In this document: in pieces, positions 37,325 through 48,639 of the stretch
Layout: each line of letters opens with the position of its first letter
How positions within the stretch are numbered: the first letter of the stretch is position 1
NCBI GenBank assembly: GCA_028023455.1
Contig: JAQFVV010012420.1
Location: 7,583,194 to 7,647,193, forward strand
Origin: Epiperipatus broadwayi
Taxonomy: Eukaryota > Onychophora > Udeonychophora > Euonychophora > Peripatidae
Length of the DNA stretch: 64,000 bases
Direction: 5' to 3'
Translations under genes and position numbers: made by a program
The notes under the pieces: generated by a model
Told to the model about the DNA's origin: nothing
The model's database searches: none
The model's input: only the letters and a program-made list of their open reading frames with translations

Positions 37325-37935
37325 TTGTGTTAACAGATTGTGTAAGCATAAGAAAAGGTGGTCATGTGAAATTCTAATGGTACAAGACTTGGTTTTCATC
37401 AAAATTTTTTAATGAAAAACAGTCCTTCTGGCTAAAACAATAAGAGGGCTATCTAAAAAAGTAATTGTCTTTGTTTATATATATATATGATTGCAAGGAA
37501 ATCAAGTCATACATCATGTGACTTCATTTAATAAGCTTATATTGGCATGCACATTATATAATATATATGTATGTGTGTGTGCCTATGTGTGTGAACATAT
37601 ATTTTCTATTCAGTTGTTTATACATTCTGACATTAATATCAGCATTATATACCAAGCATTTTTGGACTAGATTACATCTGCCATCATCCAGATAATAGTC
37701 ATTCAAGGATGTTGTGTTGCAATATGATGTGTAAATTGGACAATGTTTGCTGTTTCACCTACATATTTCAATATATAATTGGTGGCCATTGTATACAGCG
37801 TGATAATAATTATGCATACTGCAATAATAATAATGATAGTTTAGAGAAAGTGAAGAATAAAATAGCTTTAGTAAAGAGTAAAAATGAAAAGTAGCTTTTA
37901 GTGAAGAGTAAAAATGATGAACAAATTCTATCTAT
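37325..37935. other. AT-rich stretch without gene
   Basis: TA and TG microsatellite runs are present. The frame at 37,709-37,894 has no motif. Confidence 0.4.
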
Positions 37936-37939
37936 TAAT

Positions 37940-37941
37940 AA

Positions 37942-38022
<81 letters not shown>
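37940..38022. repeat. (AGT)n microsatellite, about 27 units
   Basis: An uninterrupted AGT/TAG triplet tract. Confidence 0.95.
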
Positions 38023-38023
<1 letters not shown>

Positions 38024-38029
38024 TATAAT

Positions 38030-38945
38030 AATGGTGCTGATGATAATAATAATAGTATTTGAGATTATATAATAAAATAACTGATGTTAAGAATATATAA
38101 TGAGAATTTTAGAAAGTGTAGAAAGCAGCGGATTCAAATAATTAATATATTGATTTAACAACTTTAGGTGAAAGTAATCCAACAATAACAGTAATATAAC
38201 TATTGATACAATTTAAATATATTTAATTAAGATAGTCTAAGTCAAATATAGTGAAAATAAATAATCTTACCAGTCATCTTTGTAAAACATTTACTGTGCA
38301 CCTAAGAAATATGTTTGAAATGTTCAGAGACATGAATAAAGTCATAAAACAAAGTATAAATATTAATGACAATGAGTAAAGAGATAAATCAATATCTGGA
38401 AAAAGAATATAAGAGATAAAAAAACAAAAATATCAAATAATGTAATAAAATTATTAATAAAAATGAAATGAAACAAGGCAGAAAGACTAGAAAGAAAAGG
38501 AAGTAAAAAAATATAAAAAAAATTGAGAAAACAAAAACAAGAATTCTAAAAAACAATGAATAATGTTAAAACATTGGGAAAAAAATAGAAAGAGAAACCA
38601 CAAAAAATATTCCAAATAGAAAAGAAAACCATAAAAACTAAAATGGATAGAAGAACTGTAATGAAGAACACAAAAGTAATGTGTCTGTGAAATCAAATAC
38701 AGTCACCAAAATATCTTTTAGTAAATATCTTAAATTGATTTAGTATTGACTTTCTTAATTACTGTAGAAAATGAATCTATTTAAAATCAATATTACAGAT
38801 AATTTCCAAAAGGAGTCATCAAGGAATCCCCTGATACTTTATTAATAGTTATAATTGTTAATCAACTCAAACTAAATAATTTATGCTCACAATTAAAATT
38901 AACAGAAAAATTTCAATTTGAAAAAGCCATCCAAAAATAGTAAGC
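38030..38945. other. A-rich, purine-biased stretch, no gene
   Basis: Poly-A and AAAG-like runs are present. The minus frame at 38,487-38,696 is F/L-rich translation of this tract and not a gene. Confidence 0.45.
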
Positions 38946-38951
38946 AATAGA

Positions 38952-39914
38952 ATGAAGATTTATAATGATGGTGTTCTAGTTGTATTTTTTTATTGGACTA
39001 TTTCCTTCATCTGTGTGTTGAATGTCTTTAGAAAAATTCAATTTTATTTAAATATTCAAAATACATCCGTTAGTAATATCACTACAAACACCGTTAGTAT
39101 ATGCACCAACTGTTAGTAATATCACAGCAAACAGGTTAGTATATGTACTAACTGTTAGTAATATAAACAGGTTAATATATGCACAATGTTTTGAGAGGTA
39201 TTATCCTCCCCTCTTCTTCAGATGTTGCTGGCCTGACCAGAGACAGTAATAGCATACTTATCTATGGGGTTCCTCCCTATTTCTCCACTTTTTTCTAAGA
39301 GCAAAGTTAATTAGTGGTTTCCATACATTATGTATAATCACACTAGTTTGACTTATGAGATTTTTTGCCATTGTCATTTGAGCAGCTTCTTTAAATTTTC
39401 TTCTTTGTACCTTTTCTTCTTTATCCAATATTTTTGTATTTTCCCAATTGAACATATGTTCATTGGTACATACATGGTCTGCTACCTTAGGCACATCTGC
39501 TTTCTCTCTTCTAGTCATCAGTTTAGGTTCTTGCAAACACTTTTCAATGGGATGGATGGTCTCACCAATATGTCCTTACACATTCACATGGTATTTTATA
39601 GATGCAGTTTTTTCTTTTCAGCATTTCAAGTTTAACCTTTGTATATGTTACAATTCTTCATAGTGTGGTGTGGCTATGGAAAGCTGTTTTGATGTGTTGA
39701 TTGCAGATTTTCCTTAATTTGTCTGCTATTTTTGGAATGTTTGGGTACACTACAGTACTGATAATTGTCTTTTCTCTTGATCATTCTTTTTGTTGTCTAT
39801 TTAATGTTTTCTTAATAACAACTGATGGATAACCATTTTCTATATATATATATCTTCTTTTTCCAAATCACTGGTTTCTGAACAAACTTCTTTTGCTCTG
39901 TTCAACAGTGATAG
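38952..39914 (-). mobile_element. Penelope-like element 3' half B (minus strand)
   Basis: From the junction near 39,914, the minus strand encodes the end of RT (block 'EQSKRSLFRNQ'-like, degraded). A GIY-YIG region 'CIYKIPCECVRTY' follows near 39,600-39,560 and is broken by a small deletion that shifts the frame inside the YIG block. A clean segment then runs over 39,258-39,536 with 'HVCTNEHMFNWENTKILDK' and 'NVWKPLINFALRKKWRN', typical of the region after the PLE nuclease. It is followed by the 3' non-coding module with a hammerhead-like core (39,189-39,220) and the terminal sequence at 38,952-39,040. Unlike half C, it lacks the tRNA-like segment. Confidence 0.85.
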
Positions 39915-40975
39915 CCTATATGTCCAATCACACCAGAAACACAAAATATGGATTTTATACTATCACTGTGGAACAGAGCAAAAAACGTTTGTTCAGAAAC
40001 CAGCGATTTGACAAAAGAAAAAATCTATATAGAACAAACTTATGAAAAATGGTTATCTATCAGCTGTTATTAAGAAAATGTTAAATAGACAATAAAAAGA
40101 ACCATCAAGAGAAAAGACAATTATTGGTACTGTAGTGTACCCATACATTCCAAAAATAGCAGACAAATTAAGGAAAATCTGAAATCAATACATCAGAACA
40201 GCTTTCCAGAACCATACCACACTCTGAGAAATCCTAACATCTACAAAGCCTAAACTTGAAATGCTGAAAAGAAAAAATTGCATCTATGAAATACCATGTG
40301 AATGTGGCAGAACATATATTGATGAGATCAGCCATCCCATTGAAAAGTGCTTGCAAGAACACAAACTTATGATTAGAAGAGAGAAAACAGATAATGTCTA
40401 AGGTAGCAAACCATGTATGTACCAATGAACATATGTTCAATTGGGAAAATACAAAAATATTGGATAGAGAAGAAAAGGTACAAAGAAGAAAATTTAAAGA
40501 AGCTGCTTACATGACAATGGCAAAAAAATCACATAAGCCAACTAGTGTGCCTATACATAATGTATGGAAACCACTAATCAACTTTGCTCTTAGGAAAAAG
40601 TGGAGAAATCAGGAGGAACCTTATAGATAAGTATATGAAATTTCTACTGACTGTTGCCTTTGTCAAGATCTCAATTGGTTAGAGCATTACCTTAAAATAC
40701 AATAATGAAGAATCTAAGGATCCAGGTTCGAATTCCATGCTAGTACTGTCACTGGTTAGGCCAGCAACACCTGAAGAAGAGGGGAGAATAATACCTCTTG
40801 AAATGTTGTGCATATACTAACCTGTTTATATTACTAACAATTATTGCATATACTAACCTGTTTGCTGTGATATTACTAATAATTGGATGTATTTGGAATA
40901 TTTAAATAAAATTGAATTTTTCTAAAGACATTCAACACATATATTAGATTATGGAAATAGTCCAATATAAAACTA
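39915..40975 (+). mobile_element. Penelope-like element 3' half C (plus strand)
   Basis: This is a near mirror image of half B. It starts in the RT region ('HTRNTKYGF'-like, near 39,930) and encodes the GIY-YIG block 'CIYEIPCECGRTYIDEISHP' (40,280-40,340), with Asp in place of the usual Gly of YIG. The open segment 40,394-40,630 follows ('HVCTNEHMFNWENTKILDR', 'NVWKPLINFALRKKWRN'). Downstream are the tRNA-like segment (40,660-40,737), a hammerhead-like core (40,771-40,803) and the terminal sequence ending in 'ggaaatagtccaatataaaa'. The GIY-YIG endonuclease nicks target DNA for reverse transcription in this class. Stops and the loss of the RT N-terminus make it inactive. Confidence 0.88.
40660..40737 (+). 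tRNA. tRNA-like segment in PLE 3' end (promoter-like, not decoding)
   Basis: The D arm 'ctcaattggttagagca' carries an A box. The T arm 'ccaggttcgaattcc' carries an exact B-box core GGTTCGA. Between them 'cctta' and 'taagg' can pair as a 5-bp anticodon stem around a 20-nt loop, as in an intron-bearing tRNA. The acceptor stem is poor. The same segment sits in the solo element at 53,534-53,888 and is missing from half B. Confidence 0.65.
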
Positions 40976-40984
40976 CAAAAAGAA

Positions 40985-41280
40985 TGAAGAGTTTTTATAT
41001 CCCAAAAGACATTTACATTTTTGAAATAAGATTTTATAATTAAAAAAATGTTTTTATTAACAGAAGTATTTTAAAAAATCATAAAAACTATAATTAGAAA
41101 ATCAGATAAAAATATATTAATCAAAATCAAAAATTTGTTAAATTTAAGCAACATTTAGTTCAGTTATCTGGTGATTTAGTGATTAGAAATAGTGGGCAAG
41201 ATTAAATGTTACATTCACAGTACATTTGGGGAAATCAATCAATGGCAAAATGCAACTTATATTTAGAATTATCTTAAAAA
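40985..41280. other. AT-rich spacer
   Basis: Nothing was identified between half C and the coiled-coil tract. Confidence 0.4.
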
Positions 41281-41289
41281 GAATAGCAA

Positions 41290-44250
41290 TTTATGTCAAT
41301 CAACTACATAGAAAAGTTCATTAACTTTCTTAGCCAATGTATCAGAAGATTTAGGTTGGCCACTTTCATCAATAGGGTAGAATATATCTGACAAAAAAAT
41401 TAAAATGAGTAAAAATTTAAAACATAATCTAAACAAAAACAGCTGGTAATTACTGAGAAAATCAAACCAGAAGATGATTCAAATTCTATGATCAGAGAAA
41501 AATAAAAAGCAATTAAAAATCAAGATTCCATTATAGTTGCTCAAAATGCTACAACTAGTAAACTGGAACATGAAATTAATGAATTAGTAATGCACTACTC
41601 ATAAGGAAAAATCATAATTCTGAATTGTAATAGCAGAATAGATATTTAAATATCAAACATAAAAACATTCTGAACAAATGAAACCATTGGAAGCTAATTT
41701 AGGCAAATTCCATTGAAACCTTGAAAGCTTTCAAAGACAAAGTACTGAAACTTCAGTCTCAGCAGAGTGACTAACACAGTGTTTGGGAAATATCAAAATG
41801 AATATGCATAATTAATTTTAATTCTGAAGGTAACAGAAATCAAAGCAAGTTGAATATTAGAACTTACCCAGATTTAAAAAAAACCTATGCTTTTTCAATA
41901 TTAAAGAAGCTAATAACAAATGGAAAAAGTTCAATTGCAAATTAAAGTTATTAATGTATATCAGGCTACTATGCAAAATATTTTACAAAATCAAGAAAGA
42001 TTTATTGATAAATTACAGGAACTAATTAGTAAAATAAAGGTACTGAAAAATTGTATTCTTTAAATAATGAATAATAGAGATAAAAAAACCAGATAAATAT
42101 GATGTCTATAGATCAGGAATGGGAACAATTTGTCAGGTGAGGGCTTATAATATTTTCCAAGTATCACAATCTTATCTCATGCATTACATGCATGTTTTAA
42201 AATGATTTTTGCCTATACTTCTTTTGGAGATGACATACCTGCATGACATATATAACACTCACATACTGCATTCATCATTATGAAAAACTATTCCCATTCT
42301 GTATTAAAATTGTATGTGTTATTTTCTTTGCAATTGTTTTAGATATCACATTTCTTTTTGTAAAATAAGATATAATACTAATATTTTCATGATAAATCAA
42401 TTAAATCTGGTCAATTGTCACAACAACAAAAAATATTACACTTTGCAATTGACTAGACTTACATAATGCTTCTAGTCACATCTGTGTGTTGCACAATGAA
42501 TGTGTTTGAGTTGGAGATTTATAATCCATGTATGCATAATTAGGCATTTTGAACAAAGGGATGTGTGTCATCTGAACCATTTATTGACAAATGTCTGACT
42601 ACATACAGCTGCTTTAATAGTGAATAATTAATTTTCAGCTGAAGTAGTGGTGCATGTGTGACAAATGAATTTCAATTATGTATAGTTATAGCTATCTCAT
42701 CTAGTATAATATAGTATTGATTATCATTACTTTTTTCGTTCAGGTGACTGCTTCAAAATGTTTGGCAGCCCATCAGTAGACTCCAAAAAATCTCTTTTCC
42801 AATCCTGCTTATAGATTGAAGATCTATCTAAGATTAAAGATCTGAAGATATAACAAAGAGGAGATCAGTATTAAAAATTATGACTTCTTTTGTAAAGGTA
42901 TAGAATCAAAATAGTGAAGCAAGTAAAAAAATAAGTCCAATGAGTGAAAATAGACTGCTAATAGAGTAGTATTGATCCCTATGGATGATAGAATATTATT
43001 GAAGAGCTAAAAATTAATGCAAATACTGCAATAAAGACTAAAATTAATATAGAGTATATTAAAAATGAAAGTTATAGCTGGAAAAAGGGTTTGTTTTCAT
43101 ATCAACGTTCTATGACTTTTGAAGAAAACCATTTGTTGTAAAACATAAAATGGTAAAATCAGAATTTTGAAGATTGAAAAGTACTACCATTAAAAGAATT
43201 AAAGCCAAATTTTATGAAAATTACAATCAATTGAATGATAGTACTGCTTATTATGATTAGGAATATCCAGATAGAATGGATGTATTATATATTTAATTTT
43301 ATGTCATAGAGGTGAGGGAAAAATATTAAAAAATACAAAACAACTTCATGATATAAATGAAAATACAACAGCAAAAATCCAAGATCAATTTTGCAAATTT
43401 ATAAGAATGACCAATATTGAGAAAATTCCTCATACTAGTGGAAGGATATAATCTCAATGAGGAATTAAATAAGTAATAAAAAATCTGGTTTGAATTAGAA
43501 CCACAATTATTAGACAAAGATGTACAATATGAACACAAACACATTCAAATTAAAGAACAAGTAACAGAAGGTAAACATGCTGAACTAACATGAGCAGATA
43601 ATAATGAACTAAAACTATTGAAAGAAATTAAAAGCAAACACAAACTGTTAAAACTAAACATCCAAATATATGATAATAAGCCTGAAAACTCCCAAATAAA
43701 AGTCATATGGATCAAAAGAATATAAAGTACTAAATCAAGTGCCATTCATAATCTCACAGCAGGATAAACAAATACAAATAAAAATAGAGTAATGTTTACT
43801 TTATTCCCAAAACAAAATAGAAACCTTGTTAACACAACAACTAAGTGAAGACTTGCCTTTTATGCTGATTAATCTATTGGATAAAGAAAACCAACAGCAC
43901 CAAGCAAACATTAAATTCTATGTGCTATGCAGATATATTATATTTCTACAGTGTTATGCACATCAAGAATTTTATTGATTGCCAACTTTACTCACAGCTG
44001 GGAAGAAATAAAACAATTTTCTCTCATTTTTACAGATATAGACTTGAATTTCACACACAAAAAAATTGATATTGGAGAAAGTTAATTTGGCAATATATTT
44101 AAAATAAAACTAATGTCATTGTAAATCTCATAAGAAATCTGATTACTAGTCTTTGCTGATGATGAAAAAGTCCATATAATAAAATTCAAAAATGTAGTCC
44201 ATGTAATAACTATAAAAAATAAAGATCAAAAGAAACATGTAAATAAAATC
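41290..44250 (+). pseudogene. Decayed coding-like tract, coiled-coil rich, possible gag relic
   Basis: The plus strand is purine-rich and translates, between many stops, into K/E/N/Q-rich coiled-coil-like stretches. Examples are 'SIIVAQNATTSKLEHEINEL' near 41,530-41,590 and 'QIKVINVYQATMQNILQNQE' near 41,940-42,000. A third, 'NNELKLLKEIKSKHKLLKLN', lies near 43,600-43,660. Minus-strand frames at 43,326-43,745 are antisense shadows. The layout resembles the coiled-coil gag start of the elements at 6-7.4 kb and 57.3-58.7 kb, but no RT, protease or integrase motif is convincing. The middle (42.1-42.8 kb) has no coding character. Retroelement origin is an inference. Confidence 0.35.
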
Positions 44251-44488
44251 ATGATAACAAATAGAAATATTTAATTTATATCATGGTTGTAGTTTTAAAA
44301 TTGTTTATTAGGAGGGATGAGAGATTTCTTTTTGGGCATGTCCAGATAAATTAAGTTTAAATTTTTGTGTATGTTGATGTCATTGTACATCAATGCAAAT
44401 TATAGTTAAGATGTTTATTTAAAAGAATTTGTGTCAGTAGAACTGAAATATGAGATATATATTCTTCATCTTATGATACTTATTTTAA

Positions 44489-44668
44489 AATAAATTTGTC
44501 AATATAATAAAGACTATTATTTGCCAGACATTTAATTTCTGGTTACATATTGTTGATGTATGATAAATGTGTCAATGTACATTGATGATATATGATAAAT
44601 TTATCAATAGAATAAAGACTATTATTTACCAGACATTTAATTTCTAGTCATATATTGATGATATATGG
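44489..44668. repeat. Direct repeat, about 75 bp x 2
   Basis: 'aataaagactattatttgcc' plus 'agacatttaatttct' occurs near 44,508 and again, with small differences, near 44,611. The intervening text shares 'tgatgtatgataaat'. Confidence 0.8.
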
Positions 44669-44674
44669 CTGCAG

Positions 44675-45325
44675 AAATGAGTTTGCTATTAACTGAAAGG
44701 AGACTCTTTGATTCCTCTTGGAGGCCTTAAAGGAATTGAGCAGTGCAAATTTGTAATGTCCACTCCATATGTTTTTGTCATTGCAGTTGTTATTCCTATG
44801 TGATTATTCATATAGTATACCAACATGGATGGACTGCTCACAACTTGCATTAGCCAGTGCAGTAAGTTTATTCATTTTTTATATGAGTTTAAAATCAAGA
44901 AACACCATGATATTTCTTCTCAGTTGCCTGATAAATATAAAATGTCTTTTTTATGTTCAGGCAGAGAATTGAGATGATAAATGAACTTTAAAATGATCAG
45001 AAAAAGAAATTAACAAATAATGGTATTATTTGTTTGTAAACTACAAAAATTTTTGAGAGATATTACATTTGATTACATTGTAACCACTTCACCACATAAA
45101 ATTGTTAATAATAAGAAAAACTAGACAATTAATAATCCTATCTATATTATACAAATTTTATAAGGCCCAAATGCTTATTGTTCATATGAAAATATTTATT
45201 ATTAAAATTCAATAATTATACTTTTCCAAAGATAGTTATATATATATATATTATTTAAATACATGTATATTGTCTATACTAAATTTAATATTTTCAATGA
45301 TACGGATGGCTAAGTGTGAGAGATG
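44675..45325. other. AT-rich stretch, no gene identified
   Basis: The frame at 44,769-44,972 is hydrophobic and unassigned. Confidence 0.4.
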
Positions 45326-45328
45326 GTG

Positions 45329-46562
45329 ATCTAGGGCAGTGGTCTTCAACTATCAGTCCATGGACCGGCATTGGGCCACAGAAGTTTTCTGCCAGTCCAC
45401 ACACTAGACTAGCAAGAAAGTTTGTAATAACAAAATAATAAGATTTTAAACTTTTAATTAATATAAACAATTTTTATTTATTTTTTCATCGCATTTTTAC
45501 ACCAATTAAAAAAAAAGAAACAGTACAAAAATAAAATTTAATCAATCATATATAAATTAATTTGTTTTTCTATTCATCGCAGATGTTTATGGGGGGGGGT
45601 AGAAAAAAGGTTTTTATTATACAAACTCCAGTTGTCTTTTGATAGCCAATCACAGCTGCTTGTCAGCATTGTTAAAACAAAATGTAACATGACTTTTTTT
45701 GATCTCTTAAATTTTTTCTACTCTCTCTTTTAATATTTCATTTTTAGTGTTTTTTTTTTTTTGGGGGGGGGGGTATACGGTGATTTTTTGTTTTTTTTTT
45801 TGGCTTTAACTTTTATTTTTGAAATCAATTTTTATTACCTTTTTTTAAAAATAAAAACCAAAAAATAAGTTCTGTCTCTAACTTTTACAAAGTATTTTTC
45901 AATCCACCCCACCCCCACATTAAAATAAAATCAAAACTTTTGACTTTTTCAAGTTTCTTTTTTTTTTTTTGTTTGAAAATACACCCACTTTTTTTTGGCC
46001 TATAAGACTATTTTTTTTGGCTTTATTTGTATATCGCTAAAATAGTAAAACTTTTATTTTTAAAACCAATTTCTGTTACCTTTTTTTAAAAATAAAAACA
46101 AACAAAAAATAATTTTGGTCTCTATCTTTTGTCTCAGTAATAACAAAGTATTTCTCAACCCACTCCCCACTCCCAAAAAAAAAATTAAAATAAGATCAAA
46201 TTTTTTGATTTTTTCAACATTCAGGTGAATAACATTTTATTCTTGCATGTTTTAATGATGAAATAATAAACATAGAAATGAAAACACATTAATGAGAATG
46301 ATTGTTATTGTACTGTTTTCTGTAGCAGTATGACTGTGCAACTTGAGAAAGAGTGTTCAGCATGTGAAGGTAAGCAACATCATTACAATACACAATAACT
46401 AGTGTGCTGTTTTGGTCAGTTATAACAATTATGCTTATCTAAGGATAAGCAAGTTACATCTTTAAGAAAATTTATCTGTAAATTTTCTACCAGTCCACAA
46501 AATCTTATCCTTATTTTTGCCTGTCTGCAGGTATGAAAAGGTTGAAGACCACTGATGTAGGG
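45329..46562. mobile_element. Non-autonomous hAT-type transposon with 8-bp target duplication
   Basis: The element spans 45,337-46,554 (1,218 bp). It begins 'cagtggtcttcaac' and ends with the exact inverted complement 'gttgaagaccactg', the CAGTGGT-type terminus of hAT elements. It is flanked by 'atctaggg' (45,329-45,336) and 'atgtaggg' (46,555-46,562), an 8-bp duplication with one mismatch, the size expected for hAT. Subterminal blocks ('ccagtccaca' near both ends) recur in inverted orientation. There is no transposase frame, so it would need a partner enzyme. The interior carries T-then-G homopolymers and a degenerate 200-bp tandem duplication. Confidence 0.92.
45785..46222. repeat. Internal tandem duplication within the hAT element, about 200 bp x 2
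   Basis: Both units contain 'ggcttt', 'aacttttatttttgaaatca' or a close variant, 'ttaccttttttt', 'aaaaataaaaac', 'aacaaagtatt' or 'acaaagtattt', and 'ccacccc' or 'ccactcccc'. Unit 1 is about 45,790-45,960 and unit 2 about 46,013-46,222. Confidence 0.75.
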
Positions 46563-46734
46563 TAATTGATAAGTACTGGTTCATCAAGAAATACAGATAT
46601 TAGAGATAATATATATTTTTCACATGTAAGTTGTTATCTGCATCAGTTGTATAAGATAGATTAGGCAGCTGAGTTCAAGTTTTTTATAATATATATATAT
46701 GTTGATACAAAGATTTTCATGGGTTGCATATATT

Positions 46735-46945
46735 AAAGACATATTTTGCGGATTCATCCATGTTAACAAAAATTTAAATATTGATATACTGACATTTCAA
46801 CTTGATCACTCAAGTCATCTACTGGATGATAAAAGATAGGAAGATGGTTGTAGAGGCTACAATCACCGATTTGAAAAAAAAAACCATTGGTATATCAATA
46901 TTTAATTTTTTTTTAACACAGATGAACCCGCAAAATATATCTTTT
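46735..46945. mobile_element. About 210-bp MITE with about 50-bp terminal inverted repeats
   Basis: The left end 'aaagacatattttgcggatt' then 'catccatgttaa' matches the complement of the right end 'ttaacacagatgaacccgca' then 'aaatatatcttt'. The adjacent inner text 'aaatattgatata' also pairs. The interior 'gacatttcaac' is reminiscent of the hairpin at 26.2 kb, so they may be distant relatives. (TA)n borders both sides. Confidence 0.8.
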
Positions 46946-46955
46946 ATATATATAA

Positions 46956-47033
46956 CCATTAGAAACTAGTTAACTCTTAGACAATCACAATATAGATAAT
47001 AATCAACAATCTCAAACTGTTGCCAACAACCTT
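46956..47033. repeat. Fragment of the 22-kb hairpin family
   Basis: 'cattagaaactagttaac' followed by 'cttagacaatcacaatatag' and 'caacaatctcaaactgttg' matches the left arm of the units at 22,071 and 22,267. The right arm is missing. Confidence 0.75.
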
Positions 47034-47039
47034 TTAATA

Positions 47040-48630
47040 TAATACCAGTAATCTGGAGGGACTAACTTTAAGTATGAATAATAAGTGTAACTTTCATAGT
47101 CACATGTAAATCAGATAATAATGCAAATGATTGAACCTAAAACATTATATTTCCTAATCTCCACAAAATAACATCAAAAATAAGTTAAATTAAATAAAAA
47201 GGCATGCATTTTCAGTCTTTACTTAGGCACCATGCTGAATGGATTAATTTCAAATACCATAATCCCTCAATTTATGATATCATTTGACATTTTCTCAGTG
47301 GTTAATAATATTTTCTTTAATTTTTTTTTCTTTTGATAAACATCGAACTGATAAGTGCTAATATAATCATTTGAAATGCAAGTTGTTATATAAAATGACA
47401 CTGTCAACTTCAATTTTGAAAACTAATAATCATTTACTGAACAGTTACAATTAATGCACACCTGTACACACAAAAAGTTATAAATAATTATTTTAGAATA
47501 CATTTATACATTAGCTAAGCATATAAAAAATAAATAGATGAAAGTAACTTTGCAACTAGTACATATAAAATAAATTAATCAGATTTTACTGACTTATTAA
47601 GGCCTCTTTCATATTCTTTTTGTTAAAGTTTTAATCAACCATGGTACTTTTTTTGAACTTCCATTACTGATCAATATAAATAAAAATTGTGATGTTTCTT
47701 CTTCCAGTTTATTCAAGTTAAATGTTCAGTTTTAAAATAAATAATAGGGAGACTTAAATTTTCATTAGAAGTTTAGTTAATCCTGGATTATGGTATTAAA
47801 GTTAAGCTTAAATAGGTTTCAGAGGATGGCTACATAATTATGATAAACTGGCACTTTTTAAATTCATTAACAATGCACTTTCTGTGACTGTATTAACAAA
47901 TAATAGTTATTATCCATAAGGCAAAGTCTTTAACAAAGACAATTTATATTTAATCAATCACAGCAAAGTATTTTTCAGCCAGAGTTATATAGTTCACAAT
48001 AATGAAAAAGTTTTTACTGCTATTTTCAAGAATTAGAACTACATTAATTATTTTTCTTTTTTTTTATCTCTAGTTCAGCATTAAAGAAAGCATATGACAA
48101 CTCCTTTTAATCTCTCTTTCATGAATTCTTTTACATTTTTTTAAAATTAAAAATATGCATTCAATTGGTAATTAAAAATATATAATAAATGGGAGACTTT
48201 TTCTTATCTTTTAATTATAACTGCTGACCAGATTTGCTGATGATTTATTTTCATCTACAAATCTAATCAAATTAATTCTTTTCTAATAAAAGAAAATAAT
48301 TATTTCAAGTTACTTTTTTTAAATTAAGCATTCTTACATGGACTAAATTTTTTTATTAAAATTTATAATAAATGTTACATTTTATTTATCTTTATTTGTT
48401 TATTTACTCCAAGTAAAATGCTTTTACATATCTCACACATGCACACACATGCATGTATATTCAAAAACAATACTATTTAAAAGAATTTTAAATAAATTTC
48501 CTAATTTAACTGATGCTTACTAAATCAACAATGCATGCTGGGTGATTATTATAATATATATATATATGTGTGGGTATTTAAATGAAGTTGTTTTATGAAA
48601 TATGTTTTTGGGAATAAGATAACATTTGTA
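47040..48630. other. AT-rich stretch, no gene seen
   Basis: No domain or inverted repeat was recognised. Confidence 0.45.
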
Positions 48631-48639
48631 TTCAGCTGG

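Noticed and set aside
37940-38022. Possible CRISPR-like or coding repeat
   Set aside because: It is a simple AGT triplet run with no spacers and no open frame.
38487-38696. 69-codon F/L-rich minus frame
   Set aside because: Translation of a purine-rich low-complexity stretch.
39330-39663. Plus-strand frames of 101 and 71 codons
   Set aside because: They are antisense shadows of the PLE coding segment of half B.
40234-40440. 68-codon minus-strand frame
   Set aside because: Antisense shadow of the GIY-YIG region of PLE half C.
43326-43745. Two minus-strand frames with Ser/Leu/Cys-rich products
   Set aside because: Antisense of the coiled-coil tract; no motif or splice support.
45337-46554. 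Host gene with G-rich exons
   Set aside because: Terminal inverted repeats and an 8-bp target duplication show a transposon; no open frame.
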